Origin: Archaeoglobus sp. JdFR-24
GTDB taxonomy: Archaea > Halobacteriota > Archaeoglobi > Archaeoglobales > Archaeoglobaceae
Direction: 5' to 3'
NCBI GenBank assembly: GCA_002011215.1
Contig: MTML01000101.1
Coordinates: 1-48,419 of the forward strand
DNA: 48,419 nucleotides
In this document: positions 1-7,947 of the stretch, piece by piece
Layout: each line of letters begins with the position of its first letter
Position numbering within the stretch: the stretch's first letter is position 1
Translations under genes and position numbers: made by a program
The notes under the pieces: model-generated
What the model saw: only the letters and a program-made list of their open reading frames with translations
The model's database searches: none
Told to the model about the DNA's origin: nothing

Positions 1-12
1 TTTAAACGTCAC
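1..12 (-). CDS. Start of probable amino-acid ABC transporter ATPase (partial)
   Basis: On the minus strand the permease stop codon TAA is followed without a gap by GTG ACG TTT AAA, which would begin a protein M-T-F-K. In polar amino-acid ABC operons the ATP-binding subunit usually follows the permease, so this is probably its first four codons. Only 12 bases are visible, so the call rests on position alone. Confidence 0.3.
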
Positions 13-687
13 TTACTTGACTTCGTAGGTTCCAATGCGTTTCTGAGAGTAGTGAACGAGTCTGCTGAGTGGCACGGTCATCATCAGGTAGAAGAGTGCG
101 ACTCCAAGGAAAGGTGTCCAGGCGTTAAAGGTTGTGTTTACAATCTGTCTCCCGACCCTTGTGAGCTCAACTATTGATATCACTGAAAGCAGCGAAGAAT
201 CCTTAAGCAGAGCTATGAATTCATTTCCGAGAGCTGGCAGGATGTTTCTGAAAGCCTGTGGAAAGACCACGTATCTCATCGACTGTAAATAGCTCATCCC
301 AAGGGATCGTGCAGCCTCCATCTGTCCTGTTGGGATGGATTCAATTCCAGCTCTGACGATCTCAGCGATGTAGGCCCCGCTGTTAATGCTGAGCGCAATT
401 ATTCCTGCCGGTTCAGGCTGGAGATTTATCCCTATAGCTGGTAGACCGAAATATATTATCAGTATCTGGACAAGAAGGGGAGTTCCCCTTATAACTTCTA
501 CATACAGTGTGGAAAAACCAAATATGAGTGGATTCTTGGAAACTCTTGCCAGTCCTGCAAAGGAGCCAATTATAAGGCCAAAAAGAATGGAGAGGGTGGT
601 GAGTTCTAAGGTTACCAGCGCTCCAAAGGATAGATCAGGGAGTATTCTCCAGAGAAGGTCAACGTCAAACTGCCCTATTGTAGACAT
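13..687 (-). CDS. Polar amino-acid ABC transporter permease
   Basis: Membrane permease of a polar amino-acid importer (HisM/GlnP type), 224 aa, about the usual family length. It has a hydrophobic N-terminal half and, near residues 123-150, the EAA loop (EAARSLGMSYLQSMRY..FPQAFRNILP) that contacts the ATPase. RGTPLLVQ near residue 67 is also typical of the family. It lies 28 bp downstream of the substrate-binding lipoprotein on the same strand and abuts a likely ATPase start at the window edge, giving the order receptor-permease-ATPase. The substrate cannot be read from sequence; glutamine, glutamate or basic amino acids are possible. Confidence 0.93.
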   Translation of the reverse strand: MSTIGQFDVDLLWRILPDLSFGALVTLELTTLSILFGLIIGSFAGLARVSKNPLIFGFSTLYVEVIRGTPLLVQILIIYFGLPAIGINLQPEPAGIIALSINSGAYIAEIVRAGIESIPTGQMEAARSLGMSYLQSMRYVVFPQAFRNILPALGNEFIALLKDSSLLSVISIVELTRVGRQIVNTTFNAWTPFLGVALFYLMMTVPLSRLVHYSQKRIGTYEVK

Positions 688-715
688 ACGTATCTAAAAA
701 ATTAAATAAGCGTGG

Positions 716-1564
716 TTAGGAGCCGGTTCCAAACCATTTTTCATATATTTTGTCGTAGGTTCCGTCTTTCTTGATCTCTTCGAGCGCTTTATTTATCGCT
801 TTGAGAAGCTCAGGGTTATCTTTGTGAACTGCTATACCATAGTATTCAGGTTCGAATTCAGGATCCTCAACGATTCTGTAACTATCAGGGTTCTTCTTCA
901 CGGCCTCATAGGCAACAAAGTTGTCGATGATAGCGGCATCTGCATCACCCTTCTGAATGGCCATCAAAGCTTCTGGTGTACCTTCGAATCTCTTTATCTC
1001 GAATTTTATTCCTTTTTCCTCAACCAGCTTCATAGCAGCAAAGTCTCCAGTTGTACCCTGCTGAACTGCCACTGTTTTACCTGCAAGGTCATCCTTGCTG
1101 TTTATGCTTGTGTCATCAGCTCTCAGGATTATTACCTGTCTTGCAGTAAAGTAAGATTCACTGAAATCAACTTGTTTTGCTCTCTCTTCAGTAATTGTCA
1201 TTGCTGAACAGATAACATCATACTTCTTGGCTAAAAGTCCGGGAATTATTCCATCCCATGCAGTATTCACGAATTTAACTTCAAGACCCATTCTCTGCCC
1301 GATGGCATTCATCAAATCAATATCGAAACCAGTATATTTTCCTGTCTTTTCGTCAGTGTATTCAAAAGGTGGATATGCTATGTCACTTCCGACAGTAAGC
1401 ACACCTGGAGTTACAAGCTGATAGCTTGGTGTTGCTTCGGGTGTTGGAGTGGGGGTTGGCGTTGATGGCTTCTCAGTTGGTTTCTCCTCCTGTGTACAGC
1501 CCGCAAAGAAAGCTACAGACACAATTACCAGAGCCATTAATAGTATACTTCTTATATTTCTCAT
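716..1564 (-). CDS. Amino-acid ABC transporter substrate-binding lipoprotein
   Basis: Extracytoplasmic receptor of the polar amino-acid importer, solute-binding family 3, 282 aa. Residues 1-22 are a hydrophobic signal ending in FFAG-C23, a lipobox, so the protein should be lipid-anchored at Cys23. A Pro/Thr linker (TPTPTPTP) follows, as in many archaeal surface receptors. The binding domain starts near residue 50 (LTVGSDIAYPPFEYTDEKTG) and includes GFDIDLMNAIGQRMG, SAMTITEERAKQVDFSESY and GTTGDFAA, all typical of the family. The start is supported by GAGGTGA just upstream. First gene of the transporter operon; long AT-rich upstream DNA with repeated motifs suggests regulated expression. Confidence 0.93.
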   Translation of the reverse strand: MRNIRSILLMALVIVSVAFFAGCTQEEKPTEKPSTPTPTPTPEATPSYQLVTPGVLTVGSDIAYPPFEYTDEKTGKYTGFDIDLMNAIGQRMGLEVKFVNTAWDGIIPGLLAKKYDVICSAMTITEERAKQVDFSESYFTARQVIILRADDTSINSKDDLAGKTVAVQQGTTGDFAAMKLVEEKGIKFEIKRFEGTPEALMAIQKGDADAAIIDNFVAYEAVKKNPDSYRIVEDPEFEPEYYGIAVHKDNPELLKAINKALEEIKKDGTYDKIYEKWFGTGS

Positions 1565-1670
1565 ATCTTCACCTCACGTGGTTTGGAAAATCCATATTAT
1601 TTTAGTCTTTCGAATGTTGATTCGTTTAGAATTCAGTATTGTTGAGTATTTTGTTGTTCAATTCTCCCAA

Positions 1671-1733
1671 ACTTTTTTAAAATTTTCTTCACATAAATTA
1701 ATATAATTTATTAATTAACTTTTTTAAAATTTT
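1671..1733. promoter_or_regulatory. Upstream region of transporter operon with a duplicated 16-bp motif
   Basis: The 16-mer ACTTTTTTAAAATTTT occurs exactly at 1671-1686 and again at 1718-1733, 47 bp apart start to start. It lies 107-169 bp upstream of the lipoprotein start, which is on the minus strand, and about 95 bp upstream of trmY on the plus strand. The motif could be a regulator site or an AT-rich upstream promoter element. No regulator is identified. Confidence 0.35.
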
Positions 1734-1825
1734 ATTCTTGAATTCCAGTATCGACTCGATCCATGCATAATTTGAATTCCGGCCAAGAGATCATCGAAAA
1801 AATATTTTAAATATGCATCAAAACG

Positions 1826-2452
1826 GTGTTTGTGACGAAAGCAAGAGTATTTTTGATAATAGGCAACAGAGCAGCAACCTCAACATTCAACTTGAATGAC
1901 CTTCCGGGGGCAGGAGGAAGAATGGATATTATCTGTAGATTTGTTGCACAGAGCCTGTTTATTTCGCATGGTATAAGAAAAGACGTTGAGGTTTTTCTTT
2001 TGCTGCTGGGAAATCCAGATCCACCCAAAGCAATCAAAATTGATGGGAGCAGGGTTAAAAGCATGGCACCGGATGAGCGAAACATAGCCGGGTTGATCAG
2101 AAAGGCACTCAAAACTGATATAGGAAAAGAATGGACTGAGAGCTCAACCGGGATTTTTGTTGCCAGAAAAAACTTGCAGGAATTGTTTGATGAGCTAACA
2201 GGTTATCGCATTTTCTACCTAAGGGAAGATGGAGTGGATATAAGAGAGCTAAGGGGGGAGCTTCATAAAGAAAATTTGGCTTTCCTAATTGGAGATCATC
2301 TTGGAGTGAGTGGGGAAATGGAGAACATCATCATCCAAAAAGCTGACAGCATTGTTTCTGTTTCTCCAGTATCCCTTCAGGCAGACCAGTGTGTTGTTAT
2401 TGTACACAATGAACTTGATCGACTGGCTCGAGAATCTGTGGAAGAAGAATAA
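1826..2452 (+). CDS. trmY: tRNA (pseudouridine54-N1)-methyltransferase TrmY
   Basis: SPOUT-class methyltransferase that makes N1-methylpseudouridine at position 54 in the T-loop of archaeal tRNAs, using S-adenosylmethionine. About 208 aa, the usual length. Family landmarks are NLNDLPGAGGRMDIICR, PDERNIAGLIRKAL, the SAM-knot segment FLIGDHLG, and the C-terminal LQADQCVVIVHN with its conserved Cys. The start could be GTG 1826 or GTG 1832. A TATA-like AATATTTTAAATAT at 1801-1814 would put transcription start very near GTG 1832, so a leaderless message starting VTKARVFL is possible. Monocistronic, beside tRNA-Glu. Confidence 0.92.
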   Translation: MFVTKARVFLIIGNRAATSTFNLNDLPGAGGRMDIICRFVAQSLFISHGIRKDVEVFLLLLGNPDPPKAIKIDGSRVKSMAPDERNIAGLIRKALKTDIGKEWTESSTGIFVARKNLQELFDELTGYRIFYLREDGVDIRELRGELHKENLAFLIGDHLGVSGEMENIIIQKADSIVSVSPVSLQADQCVVIVHNELDRLARESVEEE

Positions 2453-2466
2453 ATTTCTTTGCCCTG

Positions 2467-2504
2467 AGGTTGGGTATATTGCTGTAGGTTGAATATATTG
2501 CTAT
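2467..2504. repeat. Tandem duplication of a 19-bp unit
   Basis: AGGTTGGGTATATTGCTGT (2467-2485) is followed directly by AGGTTGAATATATTGCTAT (2486-2504), 16 of 19 matching. It sits just after the trmY stop and is followed by a T-run (CTATTTTTTG) that could serve as the trmY terminator. Confidence 0.7.
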
Positions 2505-2551
2505 TTTTTGCTTAAAGTTAGAGGTCATGCACTTTCGCTAAATTAGAGTTA

Positions 2552-2645
2552 TGCTCCGGCCGGGATTTGAACCCGGGTCGCCGGCTCTCCTCGATAGGGT
2601 AACCTCGAAAGGCCGGAATGATTGGCCGGGCTACACCACCGGAGC
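2552..2645 (-). tRNA. tRNA-Glu(UUC) with a 19-nt intron
   Basis: The minus strand folds as a tRNA. The acceptor GCTCCGG (2645-2639) pairs with CCGGAGC (2559-2553). The T-arm is CCGGG-TTCAAAT-CCCGG. The anticodon stem CCGGC/GCCGG encloses the mature loop CTTTCGA, giving anticodon TTC (2609-2607). Nineteen extra bases (2605-2587, AGGTTACCCTATCGAGGAG) lie between mature positions 37 and 38, the canonical archaeal intron site. The discriminator is A and CCA is not encoded. Removing the intron leaves 75 nt. Confidence 0.95.
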
Positions 2646-2668
2646 ATAAGTTGTGCGGATACTAATTG

Positions 2669-2679
2669 GTTTAAAATCT
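2669..2679 (-). promoter_or_regulatory. TATA box of tRNA-Glu
   Basis: Read on the minus strand, GATTTTAAACC centred about 29 bp ahead of the tRNA 5' end is a good archaeal TATA element, preceded by a purine-rich GAAAAA that fits a BRE. Confidence 0.6.
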
Positions 2680-3049
2680 TTTTCCTTCATAGCCAGCTTA
2701 CAAGATTTAAACTTTGCTAACAGCCTTGTTAATAATGGAGGTTACTATGGTTATATTATTTTTAGAATTGTTATGTTTAAAAGTTAGAATATCAAATTAC
2801 TTACCCATAGAATATATAAAAATAGTGAAAAAGATAATTATTGGAGCAAACGAATTCGTAAACCATACTAGAAACACTGAAAATCAAAATTTAATGGGAT
2901 TTCGCCAATGTAGGAGTATAAGCTTTTAACCCTTGCAAGGAGACATGAATTCTCACTTTTTAGCCCCAGAGTAATCATTCCCACCCTCATTAAATCAGTT
3001 TGAGAAAAATGAAAAAATATTTGATAAAGTGATTAATATTAAATAAACT
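2680..3049. other. Gene-poor AT-rich interval
   Basis: No convincing gene is visible in about 370 bp. A 71-codon TTG-initiated frame at 2714-2929 has no family resemblance or ribosome binding site. Near its end, AAGGAGA (2937-2943) precedes a 9-codon frame at 2945-2974 (MNSHFLAPE), with TTTTAA about 15 bp further upstream. The small palindrome CCTTGCAAGG lies at the same place. It may be promoter debris or a tiny leader peptide. Confidence 0.4.
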
Positions 3050-3508
3050 TTATTGACTGAAAACATGCTTTACCTTCATCAGATACCAGAGAATTATGCC
3101 GTTTATGACAATTGTCACAACACCCTGAACAACTGTAGCCATGAGGATTGATTCCATACCCATATATCCCATACCCGGAACTCCAAGTGTTGGTGGCATG
3201 GCAATTGTGGCAATAAGACTCAAAGCTGTCAGTACTATACTTATGGCACTTAAAATTATGGTCACAACTCTTGCCCAGTTCTTAAGTGTCCATAGTCCGT
3301 AGGCTATCATCAATCCAGCCATTCCGAATATCAGCAACACAATGCCCATCGCACTTCCTGACATAGCCATCCAGGTACCCATACCCATATCACTAAATCC
3401 CGTTGACATCATAGGGGATGCAATCAGCAACACAATGCCCGAGAGTATGCTTAATATCGCTCCGATTCCCCATAGAATTGCTATTATAGTTACTCCAGTA
3501 GGTCTCAT
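3050..3508 (-). CDS. Small integral membrane protein, function unknown
   Basis: About 152 aa with four hydrophobic segments: near residues 5-30 (GVTIIAILWGIGAILSILSG), 45-70, 80-105 and 120-145. Met/Gly-rich loops (GFSDMGMGTWMAMSG and GVPGMGYMGME) separate them. The N-terminal RPxGVTIIAI pattern recurs in archaeal membrane proteins of unknown role. The start at ATG 3508 (MRPTGV) is preferred over the upstream TTG because TTTATATATC lies about 27 bp upstream, which predicts a leaderless message. It lies downstream of the TIP49 gene on the same strand, but a 170-bp gap makes co-transcription uncertain. Confidence 0.7.
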   Translation of the reverse strand: MRPTGVTIIAILWGIGAILSILSGIVLLIASPMMSTGFSDMGMGTWMAMSGSAMGIVLLIFGMAGLMIAYGLWTLKNWARVVTIILSAISIVLTALSLIATIAMPPTLGVPGMGYMGMESILMATVVQGVVTIVINGIILWYLMKVKHVFSQ

Positions 3509-3581
3509 GATACCACTCAAAAAACATCGATATATAAATTTTTAGGATGCTTGCAAAATTGAATGCTAAATTCCGATTTGA

Positions 3582-3604
3582 GTATATGTCCTATAAGCAT
3601 ATAC
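3582..3604. repeat. Inverted repeat between membrane protein and TIP49 genes
   Basis: GTATATG (3582-3588) and CATATAC (3598-3604) are perfect 7-bp arms around a 9-base spacer. They sit in the AT-rich gap downstream of TIP49 and upstream of the membrane-protein promoter. It could be an operator or a weak transcript hairpin. Confidence 0.4.
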
Positions 3605-3677
3605 CCCACAAACTTCATTATAGAATATTGTATAATACTGAATATAAAAAAGTAAATATAATCTATTACAAAAAGGA

Positions 3678-5027
3678 TTAGGCAGATATCAATTTTTCCT
3701 CCCATTTCTTAAGGTATGCTGAACTCTGTGTAACGTCCACAAACACACTCGCAGCTCTCTCAACATCTTCGAGTTCTACTTTACTTGAGTTTCTGAGTTT
3801 TGCGAATTCATATGCTGGAGCTAAAAGCTGAACAGTGTACCTCATGCTATTCTCCACGCCAAGCTGTGTCAGTTTTTCCAGTGCCTCCTCGCTGAACATT
3901 ATTCCCGATTCTGCTCCCCTGATTTCGATAATTGTTTTTATCTCTTCTCTTTTGTAGGGTTCAGTTGTAATAATCAGCAATCTATCGAGTAAATCAATAG
4001 GGATGCCATGTGGTGCCACTATATCTGTCCCTCTGATTTTTGAAAAACCTCTGTTTGATGCGAGAATTATGATCGGCGCCATTTCTGATTCCATTGCTCT
4101 GTTCATAAATGCAAACAGTTCTATGTCCATCAGATGTGTTTCGTCTATGAAAAGAACTCCTGGAACGAGTTCTGCTCTTCCATCCTCAACCCATCTCTTC
4201 ACCTGTTCATCTACAGCCTCCCTCACCTCATTGTCTATTTCCCTGGTCTCAGAGGTAAACAGGCTGAATATCGAGCCTCTTCTTGCATTTGCCTCATCCA
4301 GATCATTCAGTGTTACAACATATGTAAACTCTCTCTCCTTTTCAACCTTGCCTGAAGGAATTTCAACTATTTCTGAGTCACCAAGATCGTATTTCTTGGT
4401 TGCTTTCTCACTCTTTCCTATGAGAGATATCTTTCCAGTCTCCTTATCTATCATTATCACATCTCCGACCTGTATTCCATACTGAAGAAATTGTAGAGCA
4501 AGCCTTCCGCTAATACTGAATGTCCTTTTTTCATCTTTTGTTGCAAGAGTGAGATTAGCAGATTCGGGAATTTTCTGTGTGGGATTGTATGGGTTGGGGA
4601 TCATATTGAAATCAAGGCCTGAGACTTCTCCTTCGAGCACAACCCTCGTTTCTCTTATCCTCACACCTATGGCTTTCCTCATTGACTGGATAAGCGCCTC
4701 AGTTTTTTTCATTTCGGCACTGTAGAACTCTGATGCGCTGACCTGTACAAAGGGGATATCTTTACCAAGTTCCTTGCTTATAGCAACAGCAATGGCGGTT
4801 TTTCCGGTACCCGGTGGTCCGGCCATAAGAATGCCTCTTCCTGCCATCTTACCTGATTTAATCAATCTCACTATAACTCCAGCAGCCTCTCTCGCTTTTT
4901 TCTGACCCACAAGTCCGTCAGCAACATCAATTGCCTTTAGATTATCATCTAAACCAAGTCCACGAATGTGAGAGTGTGCACCGATTCTTTCAAACCTCTG
5001 GGCAATTTCTTTGATTTCAGAAACCAT
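3678..5027 (-). CDS. TIP49 / RuvB-like AAA+ ATPase
   Basis: Archaeal homologue of eukaryotic RuvBL1/RuvBL2 (TIP49), a AAA+ ATPase of chromatin-remodelling and box C/D snoRNP-assembly complexes; its archaeal job is not settled. About 449 aa. Walker A GPPGTGKT is at residues 70-77. The inserted OB-like domain II spans about 120-240, Walker B VLFIDETHLMD is near 291-301, and a sensor/arginine region (ILASNRG, DLLDRLLIITTEPY) follows. ATG 5027 is chosen because GAGGTG lies just upstream; a GTG nine bases earlier falls inside that ribosome binding site. aNop5 and fibrillarin are also in this window, and in eukaryotes TIP49 helps assemble that particle, but the genes are 34 kb apart. Confidence 0.93.
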   Translation of the reverse strand: MVSEIKEIAQRFERIGAHSHIRGLGLDDNLKAIDVADGLVGQKKAREAAGVIVRLIKSGKMAGRGILMAGPPGTGKTAIAVAISKELGKDIPFVQVSASEFYSAEMKKTEALIQSMRKAIGVRIRETRVVLEGEVSGLDFNMIPNPYNPTQKIPESANLTLATKDEKRTFSISGRLALQFLQYGIQVGDVIMIDKETGKISLIGKSEKATKKYDLGDSEIVEIPSGKVEKEREFTYVVTLNDLDEANARRGSIFSLFTSETREIDNEVREAVDEQVKRWVEDGRAELVPGVLFIDETHLMDIELFAFMNRAMESEMAPIIILASNRGFSKIRGTDIVAPHGIPIDLLDRLLIITTEPYKREEIKTIIEIRGAESGIMFSEEALEKLTQLGVENSMRYTVQLLAPAYEFAKLRNSSKVELEDVERAASVFVDVTQSSAYLKKWEEKLISA

Positions 5028-5099
5028 AAGGAACACCTCAAGATTGGTGGGGAAGAATTACTATATAAAATTTGCGAAGCCCCTCCATAAAACTAAAAA

Positions 5100-5495
5100 T
5101 TAAAAATGGAACCTTGGCATTGGGGAAAAGCCGAATGGAACAAATTTAATCAGCCAGATGCCTGCAAAAAAGGCAAACACAAAAGAGAGTAGAATAAAAA
5201 CGATGGATGCCAGTATTGATACCAGAAAAGCCTCGACCATACTTATTTTTAAAAGCAGTTTCAGAGCGTAGAGGTACAGGAGGTAGATGATCAGTGGATA
5301 AATTAATACCATTAATGGAATAATCGTAAGGATTGATCCAACAATTATTGCAAAGATTCCAGCTGCAAAATTCGCAATCCCTGCTTCAAGGATCCCCCTA
5401 TCTTTACCGATGATCTTCAGCCCAATCCAGAGGAAAAATCCACTGATGAGGATGGAGAATAACAGGAACATCGGAGCGAAAAACCATTCGAACAT
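5100..5495 (-). CDS. Small membrane protein, function unknown
   Basis: About 131 aa, nearly all hydrophobic, with four probable transmembrane helices (residues about 8-28, 40-62, 64-85 and 92-120) and short charged links (KIIGKDRG, KLLLKIS). I do not recognise the family. The frame could start at ATG 5513 (MLYFKN), but TTTAAATTTATATG sits directly before it, so transcription should begin near ATG 5495 (MFEWFF). That makes a leaderless start at 5495 more likely. It lies between TIP49 and the divergent tiaS gene, and its neighbours say little about function. Confidence 0.65.
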   Translation of the reverse strand: MFEWFFAPMFLLFSILISGFFLWIGLKIIGKDRGILEAGIANFAAGIFAIIVGSILTIIPLMVLIYPLIIYLLYLYALKLLLKISMVEAFLVSILASIVFILLSFVFAFFAGIWLIKFVPFGFSPMPRFHF

Positions 5496-5634
5496 GTTTT
5501 TAAAATAGAGCATATAAATTTAAAGCTTGTGTATCGACTACTTGAATTGTGTATCATTTTATTCAATATTCAAACACTGAAAAATCATAATCGCTCAGAA
5601 AAATTCATTATACTTTCCAATAATCAAAACTGAG

Positions 5635-6903
5635 ATGAAGGTCTGGGTTGGAATGGATGACACAGATTCACCTGAAGGCATGTGCACAACTTATCTTGCA
5701 ACAATAGCGATTGAAAGTCTTGAGAGGGCAGGATGTAAAATTCATGGTTTTCCAAGACTTATACGGCTTAATCCAACTGTTCCCTTTAAGACAAGAGGAA
5801 ATGGGGCGGTGTCGTTTCTTGTGGAATGTGAGAATATTGATGTTGTTATGGGAGTTTTAAATGAGACCATTTTGAATCTTTCTGAACTTGAACACAAAAA
5901 TACTGATCCAGGAGTGGTTTTTGTCGATGATGAAAGGTTGGGCTTAATCAATACATTATCAACATTCGGCATGAAAGCGGTTAGAGATGTCGTCAGCGTG
6001 GATGAGGCGCTCTTCTTAATTGGGAAACATAAGATCCCGCATTTGAAATATAAGAAAGGTAGAGGCCTTATTGGTGCTCTTGCTGCTGTTGGTGTAGATA
6101 GCAATGATTATACCTATGAATTACTGGCCTATCGACAACCTGAAAGATTTGGAAAGCCAAGGGAGGTGGATGAGGATTCCTTTTTCAGAGCAGATCGCCT
6201 TACCTATCCGCTGACATGGGATACAGTTGACTGGCATAACAGAGTTGTGGTATGTGTTCCCGGCGGTCCTGACCCGGTGCTGTATGGAATCAGAGGATCG
6301 GATTTTAAGGCGATATACAGGGCTGCAGAGACGGTCATAACCGAGCCAGTGGAAAGAGAAATGCTTTTCATAACAAATCACTCCACAGATATGCACATAA
6401 TTTCTGAGGAGGAGATAGAAGAAATTATTGATTACCACTCCTATGAAGTAAGAGGAAAGGTGGAGGAAGAACCATCTGTAATGAGGGGCGGACATGTTTT
6501 CTTTACGATTTCAACGAAATTTGGGACTGTGAAGTGTGCCGCTTTCGAACCGACCAAGCAGTTCAGGGATATTATTTTGAGGCTGAGAAAAGGCGATATG
6601 GTTAGAGTTTTTGGTTCTGTTAAGAAAAATACACTCAATCTTGAAAAAATAGAGATCATCAAACTCGTAAAAGAAAAAGAGCTCAATCCGATTTGCCCCG
6701 TATGTGGGAAAAGGATGGAATCCGCTGGAAGGAATCAAGCCTATAGATGCAGGAAGTGCAAGACGAAATCGGATAGTAAGATAAAGGAAAAGATAGAGAG
6801 GGATATAGATGAAGGATTTTATGAAGTTCCACCATGTGCAAGAAGGCATCTTGCCAAGCCACTTATCAGAATGAGTGTTCCTAACAAGAACATTTTCAGA
6901 TAG
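5635..6903 (+). CDS. tiaS: tRNA(Ile2) 2-agmatinylcytidine synthetase TiaS
   Basis: Attaches agmatine to C34 of tRNA-Ile(CAU) in an ATP-dependent reaction, so that archaea can read AUA codons. 422 aa, the expected length. The N-terminal MKVWVGMDDTDSPEGMCTTYL is the family signature, and GGNGAV-like RGNGAVSFLV and the kinase-like region with KKGRGLIGALAAVG follow. A TIGGDRT-type catalytic region is replaced by NRVVVCVPGGPDPVLYGIRG. An OB-fold near 280-340 and a C-terminal zinc ribbon (CPVCGKRM..YRCRKC) complete the protein. ATTATACTT about 26 bp upstream suggests a leaderless start. It is unlinked here to the agmatinase gene near 25.4 kb, which consumes the same amine. Confidence 0.94.
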   Translation: MKVWVGMDDTDSPEGMCTTYLATIAIESLERAGCKIHGFPRLIRLNPTVPFKTRGNGAVSFLVECENIDVVMGVLNETILNLSELEHKNTDPGVVFVDDERLGLINTLSTFGMKAVRDVVSVDEALFLIGKHKIPHLKYKKGRGLIGALAAVGVDSNDYTYELLAYRQPERFGKPREVDEDSFFRADRLTYPLTWDTVDWHNRVVVCVPGGPDPVLYGIRGSDFKAIYRAAETVITEPVEREMLFITNHSTDMHIISEEEIEEIIDYHSYEVRGKVEEEPSVMRGGHVFFTISTKFGTVKCAAFEPTKQFRDIILRLRKGDMVRVFGSVKKNTLNLEKIEIIKLVKEKELNPICPVCGKRMESAGRNQAYRCRKCKTKSDSKIKEKIERDIDEGFYEVPPCARRHLAKPLIRMSVPNKNIFR

Positions 6904-7100
6904 CTCGATTATTTGTCTCATCCGTCTGTATGGGAGATTAGCAATAGTCTATCATGCCTCTATCCAAAAATCCTAAATATTTTCCCTTTTCCGGATACCT
7001 TGAAGTAAAATGTTTTGAGAGTTAAACAAAAAAGGTAAAAAATTAAAAAGAAAGCGTCTGAAATCCTTTGAGTTTGTAAAGTTTTAAAAGAGGTGATGAT

Positions 7101-7793
7101 ATGAAGGTCACATGGCTGGGGCATGCAGCATTTCTGCTTGAAGGAAGCAAGAACGTACTTATTGACCCCTTTATTACAGGAAATCCGAATGCACCACTGA
7201 AAGTTGAAGACATCGAGACTGATTTGATAGTCGTAACTCATGGACATGGAGATCATTTGGGCGATACGGTTGAAATTGCAAAAAGAAATGACTCTCCAGT
7301 AGTGTGTATTCATGAACTCTCCCGATTCTTGGTAAGGAAAAATGTCGAAGCGGTGGGAATGAACATCGGAGGGACTGCAAGGTTTAAAGACGTGAATGTT
7401 ACTATGGTTCAGGCACTTCATTCTTCAGACGTTGAGGAAGGGGACGAAATCATAAGTACAGGCCAGGCAGCTGGAGTTGTAGTGGGGCTTGATGGAGTAA
7501 AAGTTTACCACACTGGCGACACAGATGTTTTTCTTGATATGCAACTCATCGGAGAACTCCACAAACCCGATATTATGCTTGTACCGATAGGTGACTGGTA
7601 TACAATGGGAATCGCCGGAGCCGTTAAAGCTCTGGAGTTCGTTAAACCAAAAATCGCCATACCAATACACTACAACACTTTTCCGGTTATCGAACAGAAT
7701 CCAGAAAACTTCAGAAAGGCTGTTGAAGAAAGAGGAATATCTGTTGAGGTCGTTATTTTAGAACCGGGAGAATCATTTGTTTTCGAGCCTTAA
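7101..7793 (+). CDS. UPF0173 metal-dependent hydrolase (metallo-beta-lactamase fold)
   Basis: 230 aa, the normal size for UPF0173. It starts MKVTWLGHAAFLLEG, and the metal-binding signature VVTHGHGDHLGDT is near residue 45. Other ligand segments are HSSDVEEG, VYHTGDTDVF and IPIHYNTFPVIEQNP. Members are predicted soluble hydrolases with a two-metal centre; the substrate is unknown. The start is supported by GAGGTGATGAT just upstream. Not obviously co-transcribed with tiaS, since the gap is 197 bp. Confidence 0.9.
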   Translation: MKVTWLGHAAFLLEGSKNVLIDPFITGNPNAPLKVEDIETDLIVVTHGHGDHLGDTVEIAKRNDSPVVCIHELSRFLVRKNVEAVGMNIGGTARFKDVNVTMVQALHSSDVEEGDEIISTGQAAGVVVGLDGVKVYHTGDTDVFLDMQLIGELHKPDIMLVPIGDWYTMGIAGAVKALEFVKPKIAIPIHYNTFPVIEQNPENFRKAVEERGISVEVVILEPGESFVFEP

Positions 7794-7890
7794 AAATCTT
7801 AAAAAATTGGTTAACTTTGTAGCTTTAAAATATATTTTTTATTACTATTTTTTTACTGGTTATTTGTTACGAAACTGGTTTAGGAAAAAG

Positions 7891-7936
7891 TTTAAGTATT
7901 CGATTATCCACATATAATAATCATCATATTGATGAT
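7891..7936 (+). promoter_or_regulatory. Promoter and palindromic leader of the small Cys protein
   Basis: A TATA-like GTTTAAGTATT (7890-7900) predicts transcription start near 7917-7920. Exactly there is the perfect inverted repeat ATCATCA-TAT-TGATGAT (7920-7936), which ends 11 bp before the ATG. Its right arm runs into the GGGG that is the only candidate ribosome binding site. It could be a repressor operator over the start site or an RNA hairpin that masks translation initiation. Confidence 0.5.
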
Positions 7937-7947
7937 GGGGTTATAAA

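Noticed and set aside
386..697. Plus-strand frame of 103 codons opposite the permease gene
   Set aside because: It lies wholly antisense to a clear permease and its residues show no family pattern.
2714..2929. 71-codon frame starting with TTG
   Set aside because: No ribosome binding site, no recognisable domain, and AT-rich composition gives random frames of this length.
4003..4485. 160-codon plus-strand frame
   Set aside because: Antisense to the TIP49 gene; Ser-rich composition typical of a reverse-frame shadow.
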